Below, piece after piece: positions 1-8,173 of a stretch of DNA of 64,000 nt. The notes below the pieces were generated by a model. It was not told the DNA's origin, did not search any database, and was given only the letters and a program-made list of their open reading frames with translations. The number at the start of each line of letters is the position of its first letter. The stretch's first letter is position 1. The position numbers were made by a program, and so were the translations under genes. Source of the DNA: Terrilactibacillus laevilacticus (GTDB lineage Bacteria; Bacillota; Bacilli; Bacillales; Sporolactobacillaceae); assembly GCF_006517395.1 (NCBI RefSeq), contig NZ_VDCY01000004.1, forward strand, positions 62,001 to 126,000. The letters run 5' to 3'.

Positions 1-205
1 TGGTAGACTTGGTCGTTCAAGTTTTGATGCTGAACATGCCATCATAGATAAAAATGGTGAGTGTCGTGCTCGTGGGCGTGTGACTTTACTTGGTTTTGAT
101 TTTATAAGTAGGAAGTCGGTACCATTATCTGATTCAATACGTCAACAACTAGAAAAACATATGGATCAACCTAAGAATGTACCTGACTTACGATCTATTA
201 AATAA
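1..205 (+). CDS. Thioesterase-like protein (hotdog/4HBT type), C-terminal part
   Basis: An open frame enters from the left edge (first whole codon at base 2) and stops with TAA at 203-205, giving the last 67 residues. The stretch GRLGRSSFDAEHAIIDKNG followed by CRARGRVTLLGF reads like the two C-terminal strands of a hotdog-fold acyl-CoA thioesterase of the 4HBT/YbgC type, in which the pattern S-S-F-x-x-E-x-x-I-x-D-x-x-G is usual. This is family resemblance from a fragment; the active-site part lies outside the window. A hairpin terminator follows about 65 bases downstream, so this is the end of its transcript. Confidence 0.55.
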   Translation, partial: GRLGRSSFDAEHAIIDKNGECRARGRVTLLGFDFISRKSVPLSDSIRQQLEKHMDQPKNVPDLRSIK

Positions 206-270
206 ATATATAGTGGTAGAAAGCTTACTTTTCAAAGTCCTCTAGAATGCAAAGTAAATACATAAATAAA

Positions 271-299
271 AAAACTGGGAAAACACCCGGTTTTTCTTT
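271..299 (+). terminator. Rho-independent terminator of the thioesterase-like gene
   Basis: AACTGGG pairs with CCCGGTT (one G-T wobble) around a short A-rich loop, followed by a T-rich run. It lies downstream of the partial gene's stop codon. Confidence 0.75.
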
Positions 300-549
300 A
301 TTAGTACTAAAAATACGACTTAAGTTGTATGTTGAATTAAATCGACAGCTGCATACGTCATTTAATTCTTTTATAGATAATAATGAGGTATGATCTTACG
401 TTTAGTTAAGTAATAGGAAACTTTTTTAGGAGGAGAAACGTATATGCTGTTATAAAAAAAGAGAATACATAGTTATATTAATGTGTTGTTCATATCCTGT
501 TCATATTTCTCTTGTATAGTAGAAAACATAGTCTGTTCGTTATTTTAAA
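300..549 (+). other. Gene-free upstream region of the RND exporter; possible promoter
   Basis: No gene is visible. Two features stand out. A strong Shine-Dalgarno sequence (AGGAGG, 428-433) is followed at 444-455 by ATG CTG TTA TAA, a three-codon frame that could be the stump of a lost gene or a leader. Two direct copies of TGTTCATAT (487-495 and 498-506) are spaced exactly 11 bp, one helical turn, just upstream of a -10-like TATAGT (515-520) with no good -35. That layout would suit an activator- or repressor-controlled promoter for the exporter downstream, but this is inference. Confidence 0.35.
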
Positions 550-824
550 AGGTTGTTCAAAAAGTCACAAAAGGATAAGCTGCGAATCCTCGGCGCCTGC
601 TTGTTTTTCCGGTCCTCATGTAGTGGATCAAGAGGATCTCTAAACGCTCAACGTGTGGCTGGCGCCTGAAGCTACCACATCATGTGGAATGCCGGTCCAA
701 AGAAAAATGACGCCGCTCTTAGCCACCAACGCCAAGGACAGGCTAGTACAAGCGTTTCTTGCAGGATGCCAGCGTACTTAGCCAGTAACCCTTTTCATTT
801 GTCACCTTTTTGAACAAGCACTTT
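550..824 (+). repeat. Dispersed repeat family 1, copy 1 (long form)
   Basis: Begins AGGTTGTTCAAAAAGTCAC and ends GTCACCTTTTTGAAC plus about 10 bases, so the ends are imperfect inverted repeats. Internal landmarks shared with the other copies are GATAAGCTGCGAATC, CCGGTCCTCATGTAG, AGGATGCCAGCGTACTTAG and CCAGTAACCCTTTTC. It has no coding capacity. Further copies lie at 14154, 15388, 20527 and, inverted, 36099. It sits between the possible promoter near 515 and the RND gene. Confidence 0.85.
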
Positions 825-863
825 AATATGAAAAATTAGATTCTATTACCCGAGGTGAAAAGA

Positions 864-3800
864 TTGAAGTCCATTATTAATTTTTCGACAAAGAATAAGT
901 ATGCCCTTTGGCTACTTACTATTATTGTTGTGGTTGCTGGATTATATTCTGGTTCTAAGATGAAGATGGAAACCATGCCAAATATGAGTTTTCCAGTCCT
1001 TACTATAACCACGATGTATCCAGGAGGAACACCAACTGATATTGATGAGAAAATTACGACACCGATTGAACAGAGAGTCAGTCATTTATCAGGAGTTGAG
1101 AATGTCAGCTCTACTACAAATGCCAACGTCTCTTCCATCCAAGTTGAGTACAACTACGACACAGACATGGATAAAGCTGTTACAGATGTAAAAGAAACTG
1201 TTGATAAAATCGATTTACCAGATAATGTGGAAAAGCCAAATGTGTCTAAAATTAATTTTAATGCTTTTCCTGTTCTTAGTGTCAGTGTTTCTAATAAAAA
1301 TGCATCTCTTTCTGAATTAACATCTAAAGTAGAAGATGATTTGGTCCCTACTCTTGAAGGAATAGATGGTATCTCAACTGTTACCGTTTCAGGCCAAGAA
1401 CAGCGTCAAGTCCTTTTAACTTTCAATGATAAGAAATTAAGACAATATGGTTTAACTCAAGATACAGTAACCAATATGATTAAGGGAGCCAAGGTATCCG
1501 CGCCGCTCGGTTTATATACCATTGGAAACCAAGAACAATCATTGGCTGTGAATGGAGATATTAATACGCTCCATGACTTAGAAAATATCGAAATACCTGT
1601 ACAGGGTCAAATGCAACAAACTCAGGGTGCAGGGCAAGGTCAAATGCAGGGGCAAGGTGCCTCGCAAAGTCAAGTAAAGCCTACGCAATTACCAACAGTC
1701 ACCTTGAAAGATGTGGCTAAACTTAAACTTGATAAAAAAGCTGAATCAATATCACGAACAAATGGTCAAGAGTCTATCGGAGTATCCATTGTCAAAGCAG
1801 ATGATGCCAACACGGTAGATGTCGTAAAGGAAGCCAAAGCGAAGTTAAAAAAATTCAGCAAAGACAACAGTGGCATTCACACCGTTAATATGTATGATCA
1901 GGCAAAACCAATCCAAGATTCGGTTAAAACAATGATTGAAAAGGCCATACTTGGTGCCATTTTTGCCGTTATCATTATCTTGTTGTTCTTGAGAAATATT
2001 CGATCAACGATTATTTCCGTCTTTTCGATTCCATTATCCCTATTAATGTCACTCATCGTTCTCAAACAAATGGATGTCACATTAAACATCATGACACTCG
2101 GTGCCATGACGGTGGCGATTGGCCGTGTTGTGGATGACTCTATTGTGGTTATCGAGAATATTTATAGGCGATTAACTTTATCTACTGAGAAACTTAAAGG
2201 TACGGAATTGATTCGTGAAGCCACACGTGAGATGTTCATCCCAATTATGTCATCGACCATCGTAACGATTGCCGTGTTCCTGCCTATGGCCTTAGTGAGC
2301 GGCGTTGTTGGACAAATATTTTTACCATTTGCCTTAACGATTGTGTGTTCACTTCTTGCCTCTTTACTTGTAGCCATAACGATCGTTCCAATGTTAGCTG
2401 ATTCGTTATTTAAAAATGGGGTAAAGAAAGCTAAAGAACACAAAGAAACAGGAAAGTTATCATCATTCTATAAACGTGTTTTAAATGGGGCGTTAAATCA
2501 TAAACTGATCACCTTTGGGGTTGCGATTTTGGCCCTTATTGGAAGTTTGTTCTTAGTACCTAAGATTGGTTTTAGTTTCTTAGCATCAGATTCTGAAAAG
2601 ATGTTGACGTTGACTTATAACCCTGATCCTGGCGAGCGACTCAGTGACGTTCGGGACGTGGCTTTAAAAGCCGAAAAATATCTAGAAGATAATAAATACA
2701 TGACAAAAATGCAGTATTCAGTAGGCGGTGAAAATCCAATGAATCCTGCAGCTTCTAATCAAGCCTTATTCTATGTTATGTATAAGAAAGATACACCTAA
2801 TTTCGATAAATTAGCAGATAAAACAATGAAAGATCTTGCTAAGATATCCAATAAAGGCAAATGGGGTCAAGAAGACATGGGGGGAGGAACGAGCGGAAGC
2901 AATAATACGTTAACTCTCTATGTTTACGGAGATTCCATGGAGCAAATTAAACCAATTGTAGAGCAAGTCGAATCAAAAATGAAACAGCAAAAGGATTTAA
3001 CAAATATTGATTCGAGTCTCTCTGAAGCCTATAATCAATTTAATCTTGTTGTGGATAAAGATAAGTTAAGTCAGTTAGGTTTAACAGCCGGGCAGGTTGC
3101 CGGGGCTTTAGCGAATACAGGAGAAAGTCAAGCTCTAACAACGATTGAACAAAATGGTAAAGAACTTAATGTGTACGTTCAAAATGCCAAAACATCGTAC
3201 AAAGATATTAATGATGTTATGTCAAAAACATTAACGTCTCCACTTGGGATGGAAGTACCAATTAAAGATGTCGTAAAAGTAGAAAAAGGAAAAACAGCGA
3301 ATTCGTTAACGAAACGTAATGGGAAGTTTAGTGCTCAAGTATCTGCCAAAGTGACATCGGCTGATGTGAGTCGCGCGACAAGCGACTTGAAAGCAAAAGT
3401 AGATAAAATCAAAACACCGAATCATGCAAGTATTTCATTTGGCGGTGTTACAGAGCAAATGAATGAATCGTTTTCCCAATTGGGCATGGCCATTTTAGCT
3501 GCTATAGCCATTGTCTATTTTGTTCTTGTTGTAACTTTTGGTGGCGGACTTGCACCATTCGCCATTCTCTTCTCCTTACCGTTCACGATAATAGGTGGTT
3601 TAATAGCCCTCTTTATCTCAGGTGAAACGATTAGTGTATCGGCCATGATTGGTGTACTCATGTTGATCGGCATTGTCGTAACAAATGCGATTGTATTAAT
3701 CGATCGAGTCATTCATATGGAGCGGGCAGGTTTACCAACAAGGGAAGCCTTGCTAGAAGCCGGCGCGACACGTTTACGTCCGATCTTAATGACAGCTATA

Positions 3801-4001
3801 GCAACCATTGGTGCGCTCATTCCGCTTGCCATTGGAGCTGAAGGAAGTGGCGGTCTTATATCCAAAGGTCTTGGTGTAACGGTTATCGGTGGTATCACGA
3901 GTTCAACATTACTCACACTTGTTGTCGTCCCAATTGTCTACGAGTTTTTAATGAAAATGAGTCACCGTAAAGGCAAGAAAAAGAAAGCTATTGAAGAATA
4001 A
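864..4001 (+). CDS. RND-family efflux transporter (SwrC/AcrB-like)
   Basis: Proton-driven export permease of the HAE1/RND superfamily, closest in feel to Bacillus SwrC (YerP), which exports surfactin-type lipopeptides and other amphiphiles; the substrate here is unknown. About 1045 residues: a first membrane helix near residues 12-30, a large extracytoplasmic loop, a membrane block from about 360, then the same plan repeated. The proton-relay motif GRVVDDSIVVIENI near residue 420 has both Asp residues. A Gln/Gly/Met-rich stretch near residues 247-272 sits in the first outer loop and looks like low-complexity insertion. The TTG at 864 is preferred because GAGGTG lies six bases upstream; the GTG at 855 is itself inside that Shine-Dalgarno sequence. 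No membrane-fusion partner gene is adjacent, as expected for Gram-positive forms. Confidence 0.9.
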   Translation: MKSIINFSTKNKYALWLLTIIVVVAGLYSGSKMKMETMPNMSFPVLTITTMYPGGTPTDIDEKITTPIEQRVSHLSGVENVSSTTNANVSSIQVEYNYDTDMDKAVTDVKETVDKIDLPDNVEKPNVSKINFNAFPVLSVSVSNKNASLSELTSKVEDDLVPTLEGIDGISTVTVSGQEQRQVLLTFNDKKLRQYGLTQDTVTNMIKGAKVSAPLGLYTIGNQEQSLAVNGDINTLHDLENIEIPVQGQMQQTQGAGQGQMQGQGASQSQVKPTQLPTVTLKDVAKLKLDKKAESISRTNGQESIGVSIVKADDANTVDVVKEAKAKLKKFSKDNSGIHTVNMYDQAKPIQDSVKTMIEKAILGAIFAVIIILLFLRNIRSTIISVFSIPLSLLMSLIVLKQMDVTLNIMTLGAMTVAIGRVVDDSIVVIENIYRRLTLSTEKLKGTELIREATREMFIPIMSSTIVTIAVFLPMALVSGVVGQIFLPFALTIVCSLLASLLVAITIVPMLADSLFKNGVKKAKEHKETGKLSSFYKRVLNGALNHKLITFGVAILALIGSLFLVPKIGFSFLASDSEKMLTLTYNPDPGERLSDVRDVALKAEKYLEDNKYMTKMQYSVGGENPMNPAASNQALFYVMYKKDTPNFDKLADKTMKDLAKISNKGKWGQEDMGGGTSGSNNTLTLYVYGDSMEQIKPIVEQVESKMKQQKDLTNIDSSLSEAYNQFNLVVDKDKLSQLGLTAGQVAGALANTGESQALTTIEQNGKELNVYVQNAKTSYKDINDVMSKTLTSPLGMEVPIKDVVKVEKGKTANSLTKRNGKFSAQVSAKVTSADVSRATSDLKAKVDKIKTPNHASISFGGVTEQMNESFSQLGMAILAAIAIVYFVLVVTFGGGLAPFAILFSLPFTIIGGLIALFISGETISVSAMIGVLMLIGIVVTNAIVLIDRVIHMERAGLPTREALLEAGATRLRPILMTAIATIGALIPLAIGAEGSGGLISKGLGVTVIGGITSSTLLTLVVVPIVYEFLMKMSHRKGKKKKAIEE

Positions 4002-4006
4002 AAATG

Positions 4007-4040
4007 AGGAGGCTGACGTTTTAATGTCAGCCTCCTTTAC
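4007..4040. terminator. Bidirectional terminator between the RND gene and alsR
   Basis: Perfect 11-bp stem AGGAGGCTGAC / GTCAGCCTCCT with an eight-base loop and a T-rich tail. It is placed between two converging genes. Confidence 0.8.
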
Positions 4041-4051
4041 TTTAAAAAGAC

Positions 4052-4948
4052 TTAATCGATCATATATTTTTGCCCAATTTCTTTTGAAATATCAATGAAA
4101 CGTTTTAGGGATGGGTTTTCGTCTGTTTTACGATAAGCAACTGAAAGAATTGCATTTAAAGGATAATCCTCAATTTCCTTATATACGACGTCTAAATTAA
4201 AATTTTTCTCTGCAGTGCTTGGAACAACACCTATGCCAATACCAGCGGAAACGAGTCCAAGAACCATTTGATATTCATTTGCTTCCTGAACAATCTTAGG
4301 TGTAAACCCAGCATCTTGAAAAAGAGAAACAAAATCATCATACAAAGCGGGCCAAATATCACGAGACACAACAATGAATGGTATATCGACAAGATCCTTG
4401 AGATAAATAGCTTCTTTTTTAGCTAGTGGATGATTTTTTGGCATTGATAAGGCACATTTCCCACGTAGTAAAATTTCTGTAGTAATCATGGAACTGTTTA
4501 TGGGAGGGTGTACCATACCAATATCTAAATAACCGTCATGCAAGGCTTTGATTTGATCTGGAGTCGATAATTCCTGAAGTTCAATAGAAACATCAGGAAA
4601 TTTTCGCCTGAATTCACGGACGATATCTGGAAGGATGTCATAGGTTGCAGAACCTACAAAACCAACCGCTATATGCCCAATTTCCCCGCGTTGTGCCCGT
4701 TGAGCTGTATCAACCGCTTGATCCAGTAATGATAAGGCTTGTTTTGCATCGTTTAAAAACATTTTTCCTGCTGTAGTAAGTTCAACATGTCTCTTTGTCC
4801 GTTTGAATAAATCAACACCAATTTCATTTTCCAACTGTTTGATTTGTTGACTTAGTGGAGGTTGAGTCATTTGTAATCGCTCAGCTGCTCTTCCAAAATG
4901 AAGTTCTTCAGCAACAATAATAAAATAATGAAGGTGCCGTAATTCCAT
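4052..4948 (-). CDS. alsR: LysR-type regulator AlsR of acetoin synthesis
   Basis: 298-residue LysR-type transcription factor. Residues 1-60 form the winged helix-turn-helix (MELRHLHYF, then MTQPPLSQQIKQLE). The rest is the effector-binding domain, with the segment IVQEANEYQMVLGLVSAGIG that is close to Bacillus AlsR. It diverges from alsS-alsD, the classic alsR arrangement, in which AlsR activates alsSD in response to acetate or low pH. A LysR-type box at 5258-5278 in the shared intergenic region is its probable target. The start ATG is preceded by AGTGTAGTG, a weak ribosome binding site. Confidence 0.9.
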   Translation of the reverse strand: MELRHLHYFIIVAEELHFGRAAERLQMTQPPLSQQIKQLENEIGVDLFKRTKRHVELTTAGKMFLNDAKQALSLLDQAVDTAQRAQRGEIGHIAVGFVGSATYDILPDIVREFRRKFPDVSIELQELSTPDQIKALHDGYLDIGMVHPPINSSMITTEILLRGKCALSMPKNHPLAKKEAIYLKDLVDIPFIVVSRDIWPALYDDFVSLFQDAGFTPKIVQEANEYQMVLGLVSAGIGIGVVPSTAEKNFNLDVVYKEIEDYPLNAILSVAYRKTDENPSLKRFIDISKEIGQKYMID

Positions 4949-5257
4949 GTCACTACACTCCTAGTGTGTTTCTGTATGGTATAAGTTGTTACGAAAGATA
5001 AATTAAAAAGAGTCAATAATAAATAAGAATCTTTTATATTCGAGACTTAAATAAGCTTATTAGACATAATAAGCAATTTGGTTTAAAGGTTCTTTACCAT
5101 CATACCGTTGGAACGAAACGTTTTACTTGAAAAAATGTAACAAATTTATTAAGGTAAACTTTTGCTTAATATTAATATAAATCTAAATCTGTAAAAAATA
5201 TATAATAAATCTGATCATCAGACTTTTAATGTAAAAAAAAAGATAAAGTGCGTGTGA

Positions 5258-5278
5258 TTAATACGTACTATGTATTAA
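5258..5278. promoter_or_regulatory. LysR-type operator (probable AlsR site) upstream of alsS
   Basis: TTAATAC-N7-GTATTAA is a perfect 7-bp inverted repeat containing ATAC-N7-GTAT, the T-N11-A architecture typical of LysR regulators. Its centre is about 64 bases before the transcription start predicted from the -10 at 5321, the usual position of a LysR recognition site. A weaker half-matching partner (ATAC-N7-TATT, from about 5284) lies between it and the -35 box, where an activation site would be expected. Confidence 0.7.
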
Positions 5279-5297
5279 TAGTAATACAATGATATAT

Positions 5298-5326
5298 TTG
5301 ACGCAATACCATAGCCGTTGTAAAGT
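5298..5326 (+). promoter_or_regulatory. Sigma-A promoter of alsS-alsD
   Basis: TTGACG (5298-5303), 17-base spacer, TAAAGT (5321-5326). The predicted start near 5333 leaves a leader of about 165 bases before alsS. Confidence 0.6.
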
Positions 5327-5361
5327 AAAGATGAAATTAATTATAGGATTCATTTATATCT

Positions 5362-5465
5362 AAACTCTGATTCTTAAGGTAAACATGTGGGTAGTACACA
5401 CTAATGGCGTTTCATTCATCAGAGTTTCATGATCATTTGACTCCTATTTTAAATGGTACTCTGAT
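5362..5465 (+). promoter_or_regulatory. alsS leader with three mutually complementary segments
   Basis: Segment 1 (5362-5371, AAACTCTGAT) is a perfect 10-base complement of segment 2 (5418-5427, ATCAGAGTTT). Segment 2 is also an 8-base complement of segment 3 (5458-5465, ACTCTGAT). Pairings 1-2 and 2-3 exclude each other, as in attenuators or translation switches. Segment 3 lies about 16 bases before the alsS Shine-Dalgarno sequence. No U-tract follows, so any effect would be on translation or RNA stability rather than termination. Confidence 0.45.
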
Positions 5466-5497
5466 CGATTTATATATCAAAAAGGAGGATTTTTGAA

Positions 5498-7189
5498 ATG
5501 AGCAAAACTGAAAAAAAACAAGACAAAATTAAAAAAGCAAAAGGCGCAGATTTAGTTGTTGATACGTTAATTCAACAAGGCGTTAAGTACGTTTTTGGTA
5601 TTCCAGGCGCGAAAATTGATTCGGTTTTTGACGTTTTAGAAGACCGCGGTCCAGAATTAATCGTTTGCCGTCATGAACAAAATGCGGCATTTATGGCTGC
5701 TGCCATGGGACGTTTAACAGGAAAACCAGGTGTTGTTTTAGTTACGTCAGGTCCTGGGGTCTCTAACCTTGCAACGGGCCTCGTTACAGCTAATGTAGAA
5801 AATGATCCCGTTGTTGCCTTAGGTGGTCAAGTTATAAGAGCTGATCGAAACAAAAGAACGCACCAATCTATGGATAACGCGGCCTTGTTCTCTTCTATTA
5901 CAAAATTCAGTAAAGAAGTTGTTGACTCCGATAACATTCCAGAAGTTTTGACTAATGCTTTTAGAGAAGCATCATCTGGCCCGCAAGGTGCGGCTTTTGT
6001 CAGCTTACCACAAGATGTTACAGCTAACTCTACGACAGCTAAAGCAGTTGCACCGTCTCCTGAACCATTAATGGGTCCTGCGGCTGCTGAGTCCATCGAC
6101 AAGGCTGTTAAGGCGATTCAAAATGCCAAACTTCCTGTTATTTTAGTCGGTCAAAGAGCAAGCAAACGCAAAGTCGTTGCTGCTGTACGTTCATTACTTA
6201 AAAAAATCTCTTTACCAGTTGTTGAAACTTTCCAAGCTGCTGGATTAATTTCAAGAGAACTTGAAGAACATTTCTATGGTCGTATTGGACTCTTCCGTAA
6301 CCAACCTGGAGATATTCTAATTGAAAATTCGGATGTCCTTTTAACGATCGGTTATGATCCAGTTGAATATGATCCTAAGTTCTGGAATGCTGCTGGGGAT
6401 CGCACATTGATTCATTTGGATGAACTTCATGCTGATATTGATCACGATTACCAACCTGAGATTGAACTTATCGGTGATATCGGTGCTACAGTAGATAGCA
6501 TTAAAGAAAAGTTAACCCACTTGAACGTATCAGACGAAGGTTTGAAATTGATGGATGAATTACGTCAAAAAATCGTTGATCGCGATGAACCACCAGTACG
6601 TGAAGATTCTGACCTTGTACACCCATTACAATTCGTTCGTGATTTACGCGATTTAATTGATGATAATGTGACGGTGACTTGTGACGTGGGTTCTCACTAT
6701 ATCTGGATGGCAAGACATTTCCGTTCTTATGAACCACATCGTCTATTATTCAGTAATGGGATGCAAACGCTTGGTGTAGCGCTACCTTGGGCTATCGCAG
6801 CTGCCCTTGTTAACCCAGAAGAAAAAACGGTATCTATATCTGGGGATGGTGGATTCTTGTTCTCTGCTAACGAGTTGGAAACAGCGGTTCGTCTTAAATT
6901 GCCAATTGTCCATTTTGTATGGAGAGACGGAACGTATGACATGGTTGCCTTCCAACAAGTGATGAAATATGAAAGAACGGCTGGTGTTGATTTTGGATCA
7001 GTCGATGTCGTGAAATATGCTGAAAGCTTTGGCGCAAAAGGTATGCGTGTGAATAAACCAAGTGAATTACAAGATGTCATGAAAGAAGCACTTGCTTACC
7101 AAGATGGACCAGTTATTGTTGATGTGCCTATTGATTACAGTGAAAACATCGACCTAGCGAAAAAATTAATTCCAAACGCCTTAAACTAA
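5498..7189 (+). CDS. alsS: Catabolic acetolactate synthase AlsS
   Basis: Condenses two pyruvates to 2-acetolactate with thiamine diphosphate; FAD-independent catabolic type. 563 residues, the family length. The N-terminal TPP domain carries the catalytic Glu60 in CRHEQNAAF; the C-terminal TPP domain has GDGGFLF near residue 449. The segment [11 protein letters not shown] is characteristic of AlsS rather than the anabolic IlvB, which is present separately at 32.8 kb. The start is preceded by AAAGGAGG. It is followed by alsD after 20 bases, forming the acetoin operon under AlsR. It would drain excess pyruvate to neutral product. Confidence 0.97.
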   Translation: MSKTEKKQDKIKKAKGADLVVDTLIQQGVKYVFGIPGAKIDSVFDVLEDRGPELIVCRHEQNAAFMAAAMGRLTGKPGVVLVTSGPGVSNLATGLVTANVENDPVVALGGQVIRADRNKRTHQSMDNAALFSSITKFSKEVVDSDNIPEVLTNAFREASSGPQGAAFVSLPQDVTANSTTAKAVAPSPEPLMGPAAAESIDKAVKAIQNAKLPVILVGQRASKRKVVAAVRSLLKKISLPVVETFQAAGLISRELEEHFYGRIGLFRNQPGDILIENSDVLLTIGYDPVEYDPKFWNAAGDRTLIHLDELHADIDHDYQPEIELIGDIGATVDSIKEKLTHLNVSDEGLKLMDELRQKIVDRDEPPVREDSDLVHPLQFVRDLRDLIDDNVTVTCDVGSHYIWMARHFRSYEPHRLLFSNGMQTLGVALPWAIAAALVNPEEKTVSISGDGGFLFSANELETAVRLKLPIVHFVWRDGTYDMVAFQQVMKYERTAGVDFGSVDVVKYAESFGAKGMRVNKPSELQDVMKEALAYQDGPVIVDVPIDYSENIDLAKKLIPNALN

Positions 7190-7209
7190 TTAACGAAAGG
7201 GGCTCCTTA

Positions 7210-7965
7210 ATGAGTACATCTGTAAAACATGATCAGACGACTAATGTCTTAAAGAAATCATATGATACGGTCTATCAAGTTTCCACCATGTTGTCTTTAC
7301 TTGATGGTGTCTATGAAGGGGAAACAACATTTGGGGATTTGAAACATCATGGCGATTTCGGTATCGGAACTTTTGATCGACTCGATGGGGAACTCATTGG
7401 TTTCGACAATGAATTTTACCGCGTCAGAGGAGATGGTACGGCAACGCCCCTAGTTGATGCCGATAGAAGTCCGTTCTGTTCGATGACTTATTTCAAGCCT
7501 GAGATCACACATAAAGTGGAACAAACCATGAATAAGAGTGACATTGAGCACTTAATTATGGATCTTGTTCCAAGTGAAAACTTGTTTTATGCTGTTCGAT
7601 TTGACGGCGTGTTTAAACAAGTCAAAACGCGCACCGTTGTCTATCAAGAAAAACCATACGTGCCTATGTCAGAAGCCGTAGAATCACAGCCTATCTTCAC
7701 ATTTAACAACGTGAAGGGAACGATGGTTGGTTTTTGGACTCCGATGTATGCTCATGGGATTGCTGTAGGTGGTTTCCACCTTCACTTTATTGATGAAAAT
7801 AGAACTAGCGGTGGTCATGTATTTGACTATGCGATTGACAATTGTACAATTCAAATTAATAAAAAACCTGAAATGAAATTACATCTTCCACAAGATGAAG
7901 GATTCTTAAAAGCAAATCTTGATCGTCCTGACATGGAAGCTGAAATGAAGAAAACAGAAGGGTAA
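7210..7965 (+). CDS. alsD: Alpha-acetolactate decarboxylase AlsD
   Basis: Decarboxylates 2-acetolactate to acetoin. 251 residues, the normal length. The zinc ligands are visible as His190, His192 and His203 in GGFHLHFIDENRTSGGHVFD. It follows alsS by 20 bases with Shine-Dalgarno AAAGGGG, so it is in the same operon. A strong terminator follows at 7970. No butanediol dehydrogenase gene is adjacent. Confidence 0.97.
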   Translation: MSTSVKHDQTTNVLKKSYDTVYQVSTMLSLLDGVYEGETTFGDLKHHGDFGIGTFDRLDGELIGFDNEFYRVRGDGTATPLVDADRSPFCSMTYFKPEITHKVEQTMNKSDIEHLIMDLVPSENLFYAVRFDGVFKQVKTRTVVYQEKPYVPMSEAVESQPIFTFNNVKGTMVGFWTPMYAHGIAVGGFHLHFIDENRTSGGHVFDYAIDNCTIQINKKPEMKLHLPQDEGFLKANLDRPDMEAEMKKTEG

Positions 7966-7969
7966 AATA

Positions 7970-8010
7970 AAAATCTAGATAGGGTTTAGAACCTTATCTA
8001 GATTTTTTTT
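7970..8010 (+). terminator. Terminator of alsSD
   Basis: AAAATCTAGATA pairs with its complement TATCTAGATTTT around a GGGTTTAGAACCT-type loop region, followed by a run of T. Confidence 0.85.
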
Positions 8011-8134
8011 AAAAGGGTACCTGAATAAGACCTGAAAAACATATTCATACAAAAAAATGTATAAAATATTACATATTCCTTCTTAATAACATATTAGGGC
8101 ATATAATATAACTATCAAAACCCCCTTAATATTG

Positions 8135-8173
8135 GCTAGTACCATTTTTCATCGTTGGTACTAGCTTTTTTTT
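8135..8173 (+). terminator. Second plus-strand terminator, overlapping the end of the germination operon
   Basis: GCTAGTACCA / TGGTACTAGC, a perfect 10-bp stem, then eight or more T on the plus strand. It overlaps the stop codon of the last germination gene on the minus strand. The run of T is only on the plus side, so it would stop read-through from alsD rather than end the minus-strand operon. Confidence 0.6.

Noticed and set aside
5108-5128. Possible CcpA (cre) site near GAACGAAACGTTTTAC before alsS
   Set aside because: When aligned to the cre consensus at least four conserved positions fail.
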